Origin: Ricinus communis
Taxonomy: Eukaryota; Streptophyta; Magnoliopsida; Malpighiales; Euphorbiaceae
Assembly: GCF_019578655.1 (NCBI RefSeq)
Contig: NC_063265.1
Coordinates: forward strand, 15,858,285 to 15,922,284
DNA length: 64,000 nt
Reading direction: 5' to 3'
This document shows positions 47,611 to 57,995 of this stretch, piece by piece. The notes beneath the pieces were generated by a model. The model was given only the letters and a program-made list of their open reading frames with translations. It was not told the origin of the DNA and searched no databases. The position numbers and the translations under genes were made by a program. The number at the start of each line of letters is the position of its first letter. Positions within the stretch are counted from its first letter, which is position 1.

Positions 47611-49227
47611 TTTAGTGGTTTCTCCATTCTTTATGTAAATGGAGCTTTATTTCATATATTATTGTCATCTCTCTCATTTAGAAAATGATACTTTTAATTT
47701 ACTCTCTACATATACATGTTATCCACAATTAAGGAAAACCTCGTAAATTGGATTTGGTCAGTATAGTGCAATTAAAAATATAAATTTATTGCATCTAGCC
47801 AGCTGAAAATTTTATTTTTAAATTTCAGAAAATCATATAAAAATTATATAAACTTGGCACCTCTACCAGAATTTATTATCCAACATCATCATAACCCCCA
47901 CCTAAAACTTATTGGTATATATATGCTTTGATATTATTAGATTATATATAGTTTCTAAATTTTTATGTGTAATTCAATTTATTCTTTCAAGGGAGGCTTC
48001 TATTCTTTGATTCAAGTCATCTTATGATGTAAATGACCTAAAATCTTCTTTCGTGCCTACGCATTAATTTGGTTTTTGCCATATATCGATAAGTAATAAT
48101 TAACTAAATATTATATGTAAGCCGGTTGTTCAATTTAATATTTTTATATCAATTTATTGTACCATCTACTATGATATTAGAATACTAATAGATAATTTGT
48201 CCATAATTAAATCATATATTCTCCAAAATAAATTGTAATAAATAAAATAATACCACATCAATTGATACAATAAATTAATATAACAGTGTTGGGTTAAATA
48301 TCATTTTACTATTTCAATAAAAAATAATTTATTTTTTGTCTGGGAGAAAAGTAATTAAGATGCACTTGCCAGCCATGATTATGTGCATGGTTTGGCCATC
48401 ATCTAACAAAAGCTTTAAATACTAAACTAAAAAGCCTAAAGATATGCTGTGTACCTTGACATTTGAATGTTTGGTTTAGTTAGTTTCCTTGAACATTTGG
48501 TGGTAAGCGGTGTATGCTTTTTTGAAGTGACATATATCTAACAAACTAACTGAAAATAAGAAAGAAATTTTATGGAAATATAATTAACAGATAATAATAC
48601 TATGTACTATGAAACATGAATGATCTCTGTTTGGTGATTTCCTCAGATCTCTCTATCTTGGATTTTAGTTATTTTTTCAGAATTTAATTTGCTTTATTAT
48701 GAATATTCTTTTATTTCACATCCAGTTTAGACTCATTTCGCATTTGTGGAAAATTATTAATGTGATTTCAAAAAAAAATTAAAATAATTATTATGGCTTA
48801 CCTATATACTCAAAAGGCTTACTGAAGTGGAATGATAATGTTAATTGAACATTCTCAAAAACAATTAAGAGTATTTATAGAGAAACAAATATCCCTCCCT
48901 TTTGTAAATGTTTTTCTATGGGATAACATAAACATAACATCTCCATATGAAATCAATAGAAGAAACAAAGAATAAACTTTTTCTCTTGATTTGGTAGAAA
49001 GTAATTTAGACTGAAAATTGTGGGTAACTTTGAATTCCTCCAATAAGATAATCAATTCGCAATTCATTCATTTTCTCGATCAATAATATGACATTTATTT
49101 TTATAATAATTCAACTAAAAGGGAATTAGTTTCTTTTAGAAATATTGCCATAAAGCTTTTTAGTTATAGAGTACATTAGCCTAGCGCATCAGAATGATTC
49201 TATTCTTATGCATAAAAGGTTGTTTTA
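47611..49227. other. intergenic, with one half of a diverged duplication
   Basis: No gene. The block 48453-48606 matches 54544-54682 on the same strand (see separate entries). Five bases before the copia element (TTTTA, 49223-49227) resemble TTTTG directly after it. Confidence 0.55.
48453..48606 (+). repeat. diverged direct repeat, left copy
   Basis: Shares ACCTTGACRTTTGAATGTTT, CTTGAAMATTTGGTGG, GAAGTGAYATWTATCTAACA and GCAGATAATAATWCTATG-type blocks, in the same order, with 54544-54682. Confidence 0.75.
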
Positions 49228-49649
49228 TGTTGATATTTAGAGATTTGTGTCTTTCCCACATTGTTAAGTTATTAATTTTTGAGGAGTATTTCTCCCGCAT
49301 TGCTAAGTTAACAATATTGAGGTACCTTCCAAGCCTATATAATAGAGACCTCACCTTGTTATTCAATCATTCCAAAAATAAGAGAAAAATATTAGAGAGT
49401 TAAGCAATTATTTTTCTCCTATTATAAAGAGAGAATTTTAATATTTTCTCCTTTATAAATAAAGAGTTTGTAACTCCTATTATTTTCTTATAGTAAAATT
49501 TTTCTATCTTTGCCCGTGGTTTTTACCCTAATTTGTTTAGGGGTTTTCCACGTAAATCTGTGTTTTATTGTGTATTTTGTCTTACTTTATCTTTATTTTC
49601 TCAAATTATTAGCTGCGATTTTGCTCTATCAGGTTCATATTTTTCTACA
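49228..49649 (+). repeat. 5' LTR of the copia element
   Basis: TG...CA ends. TATATAAT at about 49336 is the likely TATA box, and short-lived transcript start signals would follow at about 49370. Confidence 0.95.
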
Positions 49650-49651
49650 AT

Positions 49652-49663
49652 TGGTATTAGAGC
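49652..49663 (+). other. primer-binding site (initiator tRNA-Met type)
   Basis: TGGTATTAGAGC, one base different from the standard TGGTATCAGAGC, two bases after the 5' LTR. Confidence 0.9.
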
Positions 49664-49935
49664 TTGGTTGGCAAGAAATTTCTTAAAATTCGGTGGTTGC
49701 AGCTCAGTCTGACCTTTCACATCAGAAGAGGGTTTTTTGAGGTTTCTTTGGTGCAAAAGAGCTTGTGTGGAGTAGTAAGAATACTTACAATTTAGGGAAG
49801 GTTCTGTCTAAAGAGATAGGTATTTAAGAAGTCCGCTTGTGACCCTCCAGTCTTTCCTGGGAACTTACCTAGTGAGTTGTGTTCATTACTGCGGTTCATT
49901 TTACAAGCTAAAAGGCACCGTTTGTAATAGAAGCA

Positions 49936-50670
49936 ATGGCGGAAAAATTTGAGATTGAAAAGTTCAACGGGAGTAATTTTTCACTGTGGAAATTAAAGAT
50001 AAAGGCTGTATTGAGAAAAGACAATTGTCTTGCGACTATCAGTGAACGACCGACAACACTCACAGATGATAATAAGTGGAACGAGATGGATGGGAATACT
50101 ATTGCAAACCTTCATCTGGCACTTGCAGATGGGATCTTGTTCAGTATAGAAGAAAAAAAATGGCAAAGGAGATTTGGGACCACCTCACTAGACTGTACGA
50201 AGCCAAGTCATTATACAATAAAATTTTCCTTAAGAGGAAACTTTACACACTAAGAATGTCAGAATCTACTTCAGTGACAGAGCACCTTAATGTCTTGAAT
50301 ACTCTATTTTCTCAACTCACATCTTTGGGCTATAAAATAGAGTCACAAGAACGTGCAAAACTTCTACTCCAAAGTCTACCTGATTCGTATGATCAACTCA
50401 TCATCAGTTTGACAAATAATGTTGTTACCAAATTCTAGTCTTTGATGATATAGCAGCCGCTATTCTTGAAGAAGAAAATCGGCGAAGGAACAAGGAAGAC
50501 AAGCAGGCAGGTTCACAACAGGTGGAAGCCTTGATGGTGATGAGAGGGAGATCAACATAACGTGGTCCAAATGGGAGTCACAATCATGGTAGATCAAAAT
50601 CAAAAAGTAAGAAGAATTATAAATGTTACCATTGTGGTAAGAAAGGTCACCTGAAGAGGGATTGTTAGAG
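49936..50670 (+). pseudogene. copia gag
   Basis: An ATG at 49936 opens MAEKFEIEKFNGSNFSLWK, the Gag N-terminus that forms the capsid-like particle. The frame shifts at the A8 run (about 50153-50160), continues as AKEIWDHLTRLYEAKSLYNK and LLLQSLPDSYDQL, shifts again near 50437 into DDIAAAILEEENRRR, and has an internal TAA (about 50558). The CCHC zinc knuckle CYHCGKKGHLKRDC is intact at 50624-50665 and is followed directly by TAG. Confidence 0.9.
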
Positions 50671-50698
50671 TCTGAAGAATTCCAATCCTCAAGGAAAT

Positions 50699-51765
50699 GT
50701 GGCATGCACTTCGGATGATGGAAATGTATTGTGCTATGAAGCAGCAATATCAACTGAGAGCAGGAAGAGATTTGCTGATGTATGGTTTCTTGACTCAGGA
50801 GCAACTTATCACATGACCTCTCGAAGAGAATGGTTCCATCATTATGAACCTATCTTAGAAGGATCTGTGTATAGTTGTGAAGATAATGTCTTAAAAATCA
50901 TAGGCATTGGAACTATCAGGTTGGAGATGCATGACGGTACAGTCCGCACTATTCAAGAAGTGCGACATGTGGAAGGTCTGAAGAAGAATTTGTTATCTCT
51001 GGGACAGCTGGATGTTCTTAATTGCATTATCAAAATTCAGAAAGGAATCATGAAGATTAGCCGAGGAGCGCTTGTAATTATGAAAGGAGAAAAAATTGCT
51101 GCTAATTTGTATATGTTTTGGGAGAGCTGTGCATGGGCGAAGCATCTGTTGCTTCAAGTAGTTCAAGCGAGAGATCTGCAATGGTGTGGCATCAGAAGCT
51201 TGGACATATGTCTGAACAAGGCATGAAGGTTCTTGCTGAGAAAAATCTACTTCCTGATCTCACAAAGGTGTCATTACCCTTTTGTGAGCATTGCATAACA
51301 AGCAAGCGTGATTCGATTGATACATCCAATTCTAGAAGCAAGGATGTTCTAGAATTAGTTCACTCTGATATATGGCAAGCATCAGTTTCATCACTAGGAG
51401 GAGCTAAGTACTTTGTGTCCTTCATCGATGATTACTCCAGGAGATGTTGGGTGTATCCTATCAAGAGCAAGGGAGATGTATTTGCAGTTTTCAAAACTTA
51501 CAAAGCGCGGGTTAAACTTGATTTAGGCAATAAGATCAAGTGTTTGAGGACAGATAATGGAGGAGAATACACAGGTAATGAATTTGATAGCTTTGTAAGC
51601 AAGAAGGCATTAAGAGGCAGTTCACTACGGCATACACTCCTTAGCAAAATGGAATGGCGAGCGAGAATGTAACTCGTTAGAAAGAACTAGAGCAATGTTG
51701 GGAGCTGCAGTCTGAATAAGGCATTTTAAGTCGAGTTAACACCGCTTGTTATGTGATTAACCGGT
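50699..51765 (+). pseudogene. copia protease and integrase region
   Basis: The aspartic protease active site DSGATYHM lies at 50792. The integrase zinc-binding domain follows (WHQKLGHM at 51187, then CEHC), after a frame change near 51120. The catalytic core shows the first two acidic residues, in VHSDIW (Asp about 51367) and LRTDNGGEY (Asp about 51553). The region that should hold the third catalytic residue (NGVAERMNRT in relatives) is scrambled by small indels at 51640-51700, so integrase is dead. A usual GKPI-Y-LHIFGSPVYV block resumes at about 51805. Confidence 0.9.
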
Positions 51766-51800
51766 CTCCATCTGATTGATCAAAAGACACCGATGGAGAT

Positions 51801-53787
51801 GTGGGTGGGAAGCCGATTGATTATTCAAACCTCCATATATTTGGAAGTCCTGTGTATGTGATGTATAATACCCAAGAAACTACAAAGCTGGATCCAAAAT
51901 CCAGGAAGTGTTTGTTCTTGGGATATGCTGATGGTGTGAAGGGGTATCGCCTGTGGGATCCCACTGCCCACAAGGTTATAATCAGCAGGGATGTAATCTT
52001 CTTAGAAGATAAATTGAAGGGAGAAGATGATAGCACTTCAAAAGAAAATTCAGAGACTACAACTATACAGGTGGAAAGAAAGTCTACAGAAGAAGATTCT
52101 TCTGAAGCAGCACCAAAGGACAAAGAGGAAGAACCAGTCAAGTTTGAAGAGCCAGCCGAGTTTGAAGAGTCAGAACTTGGAAAGAAAAAACGTATAAAAT
52201 TTACACCAACCTGGCAGAAAGATTATAATATAGAATGTCGCATCTTAGTCGAGGAAAGGGAGCCATCAACTCTCCAAGAAGCAATGAGCAGTTCAGATGC
52301 ATCTCAGTGGATGGCAGCAATGCAAGAAGAGATGGAAGCTCTACATAAGAACAAGACTTGGGAGCTTGTGCCACTACCACAAGGAAGAAAGGCCATTGGC
52401 AATAAATGGGTCTTTAAGATCAAAAGAAATAGTGATGATCAAGTGGAGCGGTTTTGTGTAAGAATGGTGGTGAAAGGATATGCTCAGAAGGAGGGGATTG
52501 ACTTCAACGAAATATTTTTCCCTGTGGTTCGATTAACAACTGTTCGAGTAGTCTTGGCGATGTGTGCTACATTTGACTTACATCTAGAACAGCTAGATGT
52601 GAAAACAGCTTTTCTTCGTGGAGATCCTAAGGAAGAAATTTATATGCTCCAGCCAAAAGGTTTTGAAGAAAAAGGAAAGCGGAACTTGGTTTGTAGGTTG
52701 AACAAATCTTTATACGGTTTAAAGCAGGCGCCGAGGTGTTGGTATAAGAGATTTGATTCCTTCATCATGAGCCTTGGATACAGCAGACTTAATGCAGACC
52801 CTTGTGCATATTTCAAGAGGTTTGGTAAAAGTGATTTTATTATCTTACTGTTATATGTAGATGACATGTTGGTAGCAGGCCCTAACAAAGATCATATTGA
52901 AGAACTAAAGGCACAGTTGGCTAGGGAATTTGAAATGAAGGACTTGGGACCAGCAAACAAGATTCTAGGGATGCAAATTCACCGAGATAGAAACAATAGG
53001 AAGATTTGGCTTTCTTAGAAAAATTATTTGAAGAAGGTCTTGCGACGTTTTAATATGGAAGATTGTAAGTCAATTTCTACCCCACTTCCTGTTAGTTTCA
53101 AATTATCCTCCAGTATGAGTCCTAGCAGTGAAGAAGGAAGGATGGAAATGTCTCGTCTGGTATGCATCGATAGTGGGGAGTTTAATGTTCTCGATGATTT
53201 GTACACGACCAGACATTACACATGCAGTGGGAGTAGTAAGTCGATACATGGCGAATCCTGACAGAGAGCATTGGAATGTTGTAAAGAGGATTCTAAGATA
53301 TGTTAAGGGAACCTCAGATGTTGCATTGTGTTATGTAGGATCAGACTTTATTATCAGAGGATATATTGACTCAGATTATGCAGGTGCTCTTGATAAAAGC
53401 AAATCTACTACAGGGTATGTGTTCACACTTCGCGGTCGGTTGTGGCGACATCAACAACAAAAGCAGAATATGTAGCAGCTACACAAATTAGTAAGGAAGC
53501 AGTATGGTTGAAAATGATGATGGAGGAACTCGGGCACGAACAAGAGCATATTCCTTTGTTCTGTGACAGTCAGAGTGCCTTGCATCTCGCAAGGAATCCA
53601 ACTTTTCATTCAAAGTCAAAGCACATACGAGTCCAGTATCATTTCGTTCATGAAAAAAGTGGAAGAGGGCACTGTGGATATGCAAAAAATTCATACTAAA
53701 GACAACCTAGCAGATTTTTTGACGAAGGCAGTTAACACTGATAAATTTATTTGGTGTCAATCCTCTAGTGGCCTGATAAAAGTATAA
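51801..53787 (+). pseudogene. copia reverse transcriptase and RNase H region
   Basis: Frame 51801-53018 holds the integrase tail, a Glu/Ser-rich linker, then the reverse transcriptase: WVFKIKRNSD, KGYAQKEGIDF, QLDVKTAFLRGD, KSLYGLKQAPRCWY and the catalytic YVDDM at 52854-52868. It ends at a TAG (53016) where relatives have Gln (WLSQKNY). The protein continues after it with KNYLKKVLRRFNM, a frame change near 53200, RPDITHAVGVVSRYM and the RNase H residues in DSDYAG (about 53370), TTKAEYVA (about 53455) and DSQSALHLA (about 53563). The end is LADFLTKA...SSSGL at 53787. At least one stop and three frame changes make it non-functional. Confidence 0.92.
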
Positions 53788-53863
53788 GCAGTATGGAAAG
53801 GCAAGGAAGAAAGGACGGTGTGAAGATCTGACTGATCCTCAATCAAATCTTCAGGTAGGAGAT

Positions 53864-54287
53864 TGTTGATATTTAGGGATTTGTGTCTCTCCCACATTGT
53901 TAAGTTATTAATTTTTGAGGAGTATTTCTCCCACATTGCTAAGTTAACAATCTTGAGGTACCTTCCAAGCCTATATAATAGAGGCATCACCTTGTTATTC
54001 AATCATCCCAAAAATAAGAGAAAAATATTAGAGAGTTAAGTAATTATTTTTCTCCTATTATAAAAAGAGAATTTTAATGTCTTCTCTTTTATAAATAGAG
54101 AGTTTGTAACTCCTATTATTTTCTTATAGTAAAATTCTTCTATCCTTGCCCGTGGTTTTTACCCTAATTTGTTTAGGGGTTTTCCACGTAAATTTGTATG
54201 TTCTATTGTGTATTTTGTCTTACTTTATCTTTATTTTCTCAAATTATTAGCTCCGATTTTGCTTTATCAAATTCATATTTTTCTACA
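53864..54287 (+). repeat. 3' LTR of the copia element
   Basis: Direct repeat of the 5' LTR, 424 bases, same TGTTGATATTTAG start and TTTTTCTACA end. It contains a 2-base insertion (TGTATGTTC versus TGTGTTT) and scattered, mostly transition, differences. Confidence 0.95.
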
Positions 54288-54905
54288 TTTTGTACATAAG
54301 CAAGAGCCCATCTGGACAGTAAACAATTCTTGTACGTTTACACAGCCACGAGAGCTTAGATTTTGTTTTCTGCATACATCTTATTCTACTACGGATTCAA
54401 GAAAACAATAAGAAACTCGTGCTGATGAAAATTAAAACAGTAAGGAAGCTTTTGTAATCAATATTAATCCTGGACTTGCGTGCCCTATGTAAAAGAGAGT
54501 TGAGAAATCGAGATACATTCATTAAATAATGACAGACCAAAACACCTTGACGTTTGAATGTTTAGTTTAGCCCTTGAAAATTTGGTGGCGTATGCCTTTC
54601 CGAAGTGATATTTATCTAACAAAATAATTAAAGTTTCAAAAGAATAATAACTACATATAATTTGCAGATAATAATTCTATGGACCAGACAAATAATATAT
54701 CATCAATGTAAGAAGACCATCCTAATATATATGTATAAATTTAGTAGTGGTATTTACATATCTTAAATTTTTTTATATATTCAGCTCAAATTATCAAACT
54801 GATTGGAGTAACCCTTCTAAAAATATGCGAAAATGGAGAAATCTCGTCGATAGCCATTGTCTTGAGCTGCAATAATCAAACTAATATACAGTTATATCAT
54901 AGGGT
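54288..54905. other. 3' flank of the DUF247 gene, with the second duplication copy
   Basis: No gene. Contains the right copy of the diverged direct repeat (54544-54682) and lies between the copia element and the convergently placed DUF247 stop codon. Confidence 0.55.
54544..54682 (+). repeat. diverged direct repeat, right copy
   Basis: Same strand and block order as 48453-48606. It lies about 225 bases downstream of the DUF247 gene end. Confidence 0.75.
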
Positions 54906-56267
54906 TCACCTTCTATAAGAACCATAAATGGTGTAGAAGGTTTGTGCCACAGTTAAAAGAAGGAGAACTAGAGCAGCAAATGCAGATATAAACGACCATG
55001 GAGTATCAAAATAAGTATACTTAAATCCTGCCCATTGAACATGCCAACTATTCTTGTAATAGTGATTAACATCATTAAACAACTTAGCCAAATAGCACTT
55101 ATCAATATCGAATGCAACTTCCTTACCAAGATTGTTGATGAATCTTGCAACTTCTGCATCAGTACCGAAATAATTCTCGATAATGCTGCGATCGCACAAA
55201 TACTCAACATCTCTGTAAGTATTCACTAAGCAATCCAAGAAAGTCGCATACGTTGTGAAATGCTTCGATGACCCATTGTGACATTGCTCATAAGCCACAC
55301 AATTGATCAAGAATGAACTCATAGTATCATCAATAGTTATGGTAGGCATTTCTATAACTCCACCCTTGAATTTCACCACCAAGAAACTGTCAGCCTTTCC
55401 TTGCATTAGCTTTATTCCGGCACGGCGGAGCTTGGATACACACTGAATTATATGAGATGGTGTGCGATCATCATCTCCTGGTGGTTGGCTTTGGTCGAAA
55501 TCAATGTAACTTAATCTAACTAAATCAAGAAGATGCCTACCTTTGAGATTACTATACTTGGCAATGAAACCATGTGGCCTTTGTAGAGCGTAATCAAAGA
55601 AATTTAGAGCAAGTGTGGATAAGGTAGGACCTGGGTTTTCATCTTCTCCGGGTATTCTTGACAAGTCAAATAAACGTTCAAGAATAAAGAAAGGGATTTG
55701 ATTCTCAAGTCTAAGCAAATCCCTATAAAAAAAAGTTATGATCCATTGCATGGTGAAAATAGGATCATCAGCTTCGACCTGTACAACATCTGCAACTTTC
55801 CGAAACAATTCGATAATGAAACAGCCATCAAGAACCATCATCTCAACAAACTCATCGGTGTCAAGTTGAATAGTTTCGGAGTAACATTCTCTTGCTTCCA
55901 TTTCAAGCGCTTTAATCGCCTTTAACAAGTCTTCTAAATATAGACCTTTAATTTGTAACCTAGAAAGCAAATTGCCCAAGTATATCCACTTATGCTCTTC
56001 AATCATCTTAAGATTTGGCTGGCCATAGTAATATGGGCCTATTGAGACTATATGGGGTTGGTAAGACTTACCGTTAATGTCCATGAAGCTTTGAGGAACT
56101 CTAAAGATGCAACATGAAGTCTTAGCAGCTGAATTGGTGAGAATTCTTGGTGGGTTTGAGATTTTTTGATGCATCAACTTGAGACGATCCCGGTTCACCT
56201 CCCAAATCTGGATGACATGATGATGATCATGGCCTTCTCCTTCCTCTTCTGTGAAATTGCTCCCCAT
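54906..56267 (-). CDS. DUF247 (UPF0481-type) plant protein
   Basis: A single exon of 453 residues, intact. DUF247 covers most of the protein: CCIFRVPQSF and PHIVSIGPYYYG near the N-terminus, EMMVLDGCFIIELFRK in the middle, then DLLRLENQIPFFILERLFDL, all hallmark blocks of the family. The C-terminus has one hydrophobic span (about 425-447, SFISAFAALVLLLLTVAQTF) and a short basic tail, so the protein is probably anchored in a membrane by its C-terminus. Length is usual for the family. The molecular function of most DUF247 proteins is unknown; in grasses some members are self-incompatibility determinants, which does not carry over to this gene. The ATG at 56267 (MGSNFTEEE) is the first true ATG; the open frame continues seven codons further without one. 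Confidence 0.93.
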   Translation of the reverse strand: MGSNFTEEEGEGHDHHHVIQIWEVNRDRLKLMHQKISNPPRILTNSAAKTSCCIFRVPQSFMDINGKSYQPHIVSIGPYYYGQPNLKMIEEHKWIYLGNLLSRLQIKGLYLEDLLKAIKALEMEARECYSETIQLDTDEFVEMMVLDGCFIIELFRKVADVVQVEADDPIFTMQWIITFFYRDLLRLENQIPFFILERLFDLSRIPGEDENPGPTLSTLALNFFDYALQRPHGFIAKYSNLKGRHLLDLVRLSYIDFDQSQPPGDDDRTPSHIIQCVSKLRRAGIKLMQGKADSFLVVKFKGGVIEMPTITIDDTMSSFLINCVAYEQCHNGSSKHFTTYATFLDCLVNTYRDVEYLCDRSIIENYFGTDAEVARFINNLGKEVAFDIDKCYLAKLFNDVNHYYKNSWHVQWAGFKYTYFDTPWSFISAFAALVLLLLTVAQTFYTIYGSYRR

Positions 56268-57229
56268 CAAACAAACATTCGTTTCCAAGAAATTATTTTA
56301 GAATAGGAATCTAATAAATGTGCAAGGAAGTAGAAATTTTTGTTGGCGTTAAAGCATAGGCTATTTTTCAATTTAGCTAAACTGTGGTGGTTGAAATAAT
56401 AATGGAGAGTAACAGGCGAGCCAGAGAAGACTGAGTAGAGACGTGACTGGCAAATATATTATTCGAAATTTTTTGAATGTCTTATGAAATGAATGATTCC
56501 AAACAGTTTGACTTTCTTTAACTTGCAAAATATTTGAGTATGCAAAATGGGGCCTTCTAGGATCGTTTACAATTTCAATATACAAATTCCTGAACCCTCT
56601 TCGTTTGGGCCTAAAGCTCAAACTTTTGACCCATAGGGCTGAGAGGAGCATAATTATTCAAATCAGCTTGCCCCTTCTGAGTCTCTTAAACCGTACCTTG
56701 AGACCTTAAGAGAGTCGACATTGGAGAGTGTACGAAGTTATCTGAACAACCACATGGAATAATGAATCCAGACAAACGCATGCATAACTCTAATGAAGAT
56801 TTATGAGAAAAAGTGATGGATTTTTCTAAGTGTTATCCTGGAATTATTGAAGACCCTCTATACACTATACCAGCATCTCTAATTGGGCATGTGTAAGAGA
56901 TGATGATAATATTCGGGAATTAATGAACTCTTTTGTTAGTTGGAATTTGAGAGATTGCTAAAATGAGATACATGCATTGGACATATGTTTATCAAGGAAA
57001 CAATAATCAAAGGGGGAAAAGAAAAATAGAAAAAGGAAGATGATTTGTTTGATAAAGAGAGAGTTTGCTTTCCCATGAGACTATGACATAGCTTTGAAAA
57101 AACAGAAACAAGACTTCTAAGAAGAAGACACCTCTTCTTTCAAATTAGCAACTAGCAACCATTTCAAAGGGAATGTATAATTTGAAGAAACTGATCTTAG
57201 GGTATATTGCCAACCATGAGATCTAATAG
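56268..57229. other. upstream flank of DUF247 and intergenic DNA
   Basis: No gene recognised. The first few hundred bases are the promoter side of the DUF247 gene; I could not settle on a TATA box. Confidence 0.45.
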
Positions 57230-57995
57230 AATATATTAATCGAACCGCCTAATTTAAAATGGCCAAGCAGGTATGGAAGGCTTTAATTTGCTTACCCAAC
57301 AGGAAGTTCAGCGAGAGCATGCAATTTCTTGATTTTCAGGACTGGTTCTGGTGTGATCCCCAGTACGAAATCAAGATTAACATCACTGGTGAAGGAGAGG
57401 GTTTTTTATATTTTTTGCCAGGACGAAAATTAAACCGGTAGGTGAGGTCCCATAGATATTTTTATTATTCCTAATACACTTCCACAAAGTGAATATCTAT
57501 TTAGTTTGAGGCATGAATAAGATATTGACTTATTATACCTTGAGCTTTTTAATTGATAAGATAGGTGTACAAGGATTCAACTTTTTTAGAATTCTCATTA
57601 TGAAAATTCTAATGCTATGTACCTAAAAGTTTAAATTGGATGAGACCTGGGAATAGTCTTAAAATCTCTTACATACAGAAGAGCGTCTCGGTTGGTTGCC
57701 CAGTCAGTGCCTTCTCGTGATAGGATTCCTCTCAAAACTGTCGGGTGTTGTAAAGGGAGCTCAGGAATGGCAGGGGGAGGAGACGTATTGTGCGAGTTAT
57801 ATGATAACTGGGTAGGAGGGAGGGTACACTCTAATTGTCGGAGTTTATATTGCAATTGAAGCTGAGTCATCGACAGTGATTCAGGGGTTGAAATTAGCTT
57901 GGGAGCAGGGCCGTCAGATATATGATTGGAAACAGATTCAGCACTAACGATAAGAGAGACGGATAATTGAGTGCATGAGATATAATTCCAATCAA
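57230..57995 (+). pseudogene. LINE ORF2 C-terminal relic (zf-RVT linker and RNase H)
   Basis: AKQVWKALICLPNRKF and FQDWFWC (57259-57360) fit the stretch after the zinc-finger-like region of plant LINE ORF2. After a gap, about 57740-57830 reads KGSSGMAGGGDVLCELYDNW, which matches the first strands of a LINE RNase H domain (D-G-S/K-G-N-G-A-G-G-V-L-R). At about 57893-57945 LKLAWEQG and, one frame over, LETDSALTI match the alpha-A helix and catalytic Asp strand. At least two frameshifts and several stops show it is dead. The minus-strand ATG frame 57631-58002 is antisense to this relic. Confidence 0.65.

Larger units (their letters stand above)
49228..54287 (+). mobile_element. Ty1/copia LTR retrotransposon, full-length but decayed
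   Basis: Two direct LTRs (422 and 424 bases, both TGTTGATATTTAG...TTTTTCTACA) enclose gag-pol in the copia order protease, integrase, reverse transcriptase, RNase H. The primer-binding site follows the 5' LTR, and a short purine tract (AGGTAGGAGA) precedes the 3' LTR. Candidate 5-bp target duplication is TTTTA/TTTTG, with one mismatch. By eye the LTRs differ at about 22 sites plus a 2-base indel, about 5%. Coding regions hold several stops and frameshifts. Motif style resembles the Tork/Tnt1-like lineage; a phylogeny would be needed to confirm it. Confidence 0.95.

Noticed and set aside
48855..49067. Minus-strand 70-codon frame near the left duplication copy, checked as a DUF247 remnant
   Set aside because: It shows none of the DUF247 hallmark blocks (LDGCFIIELF, LENQIPFF).
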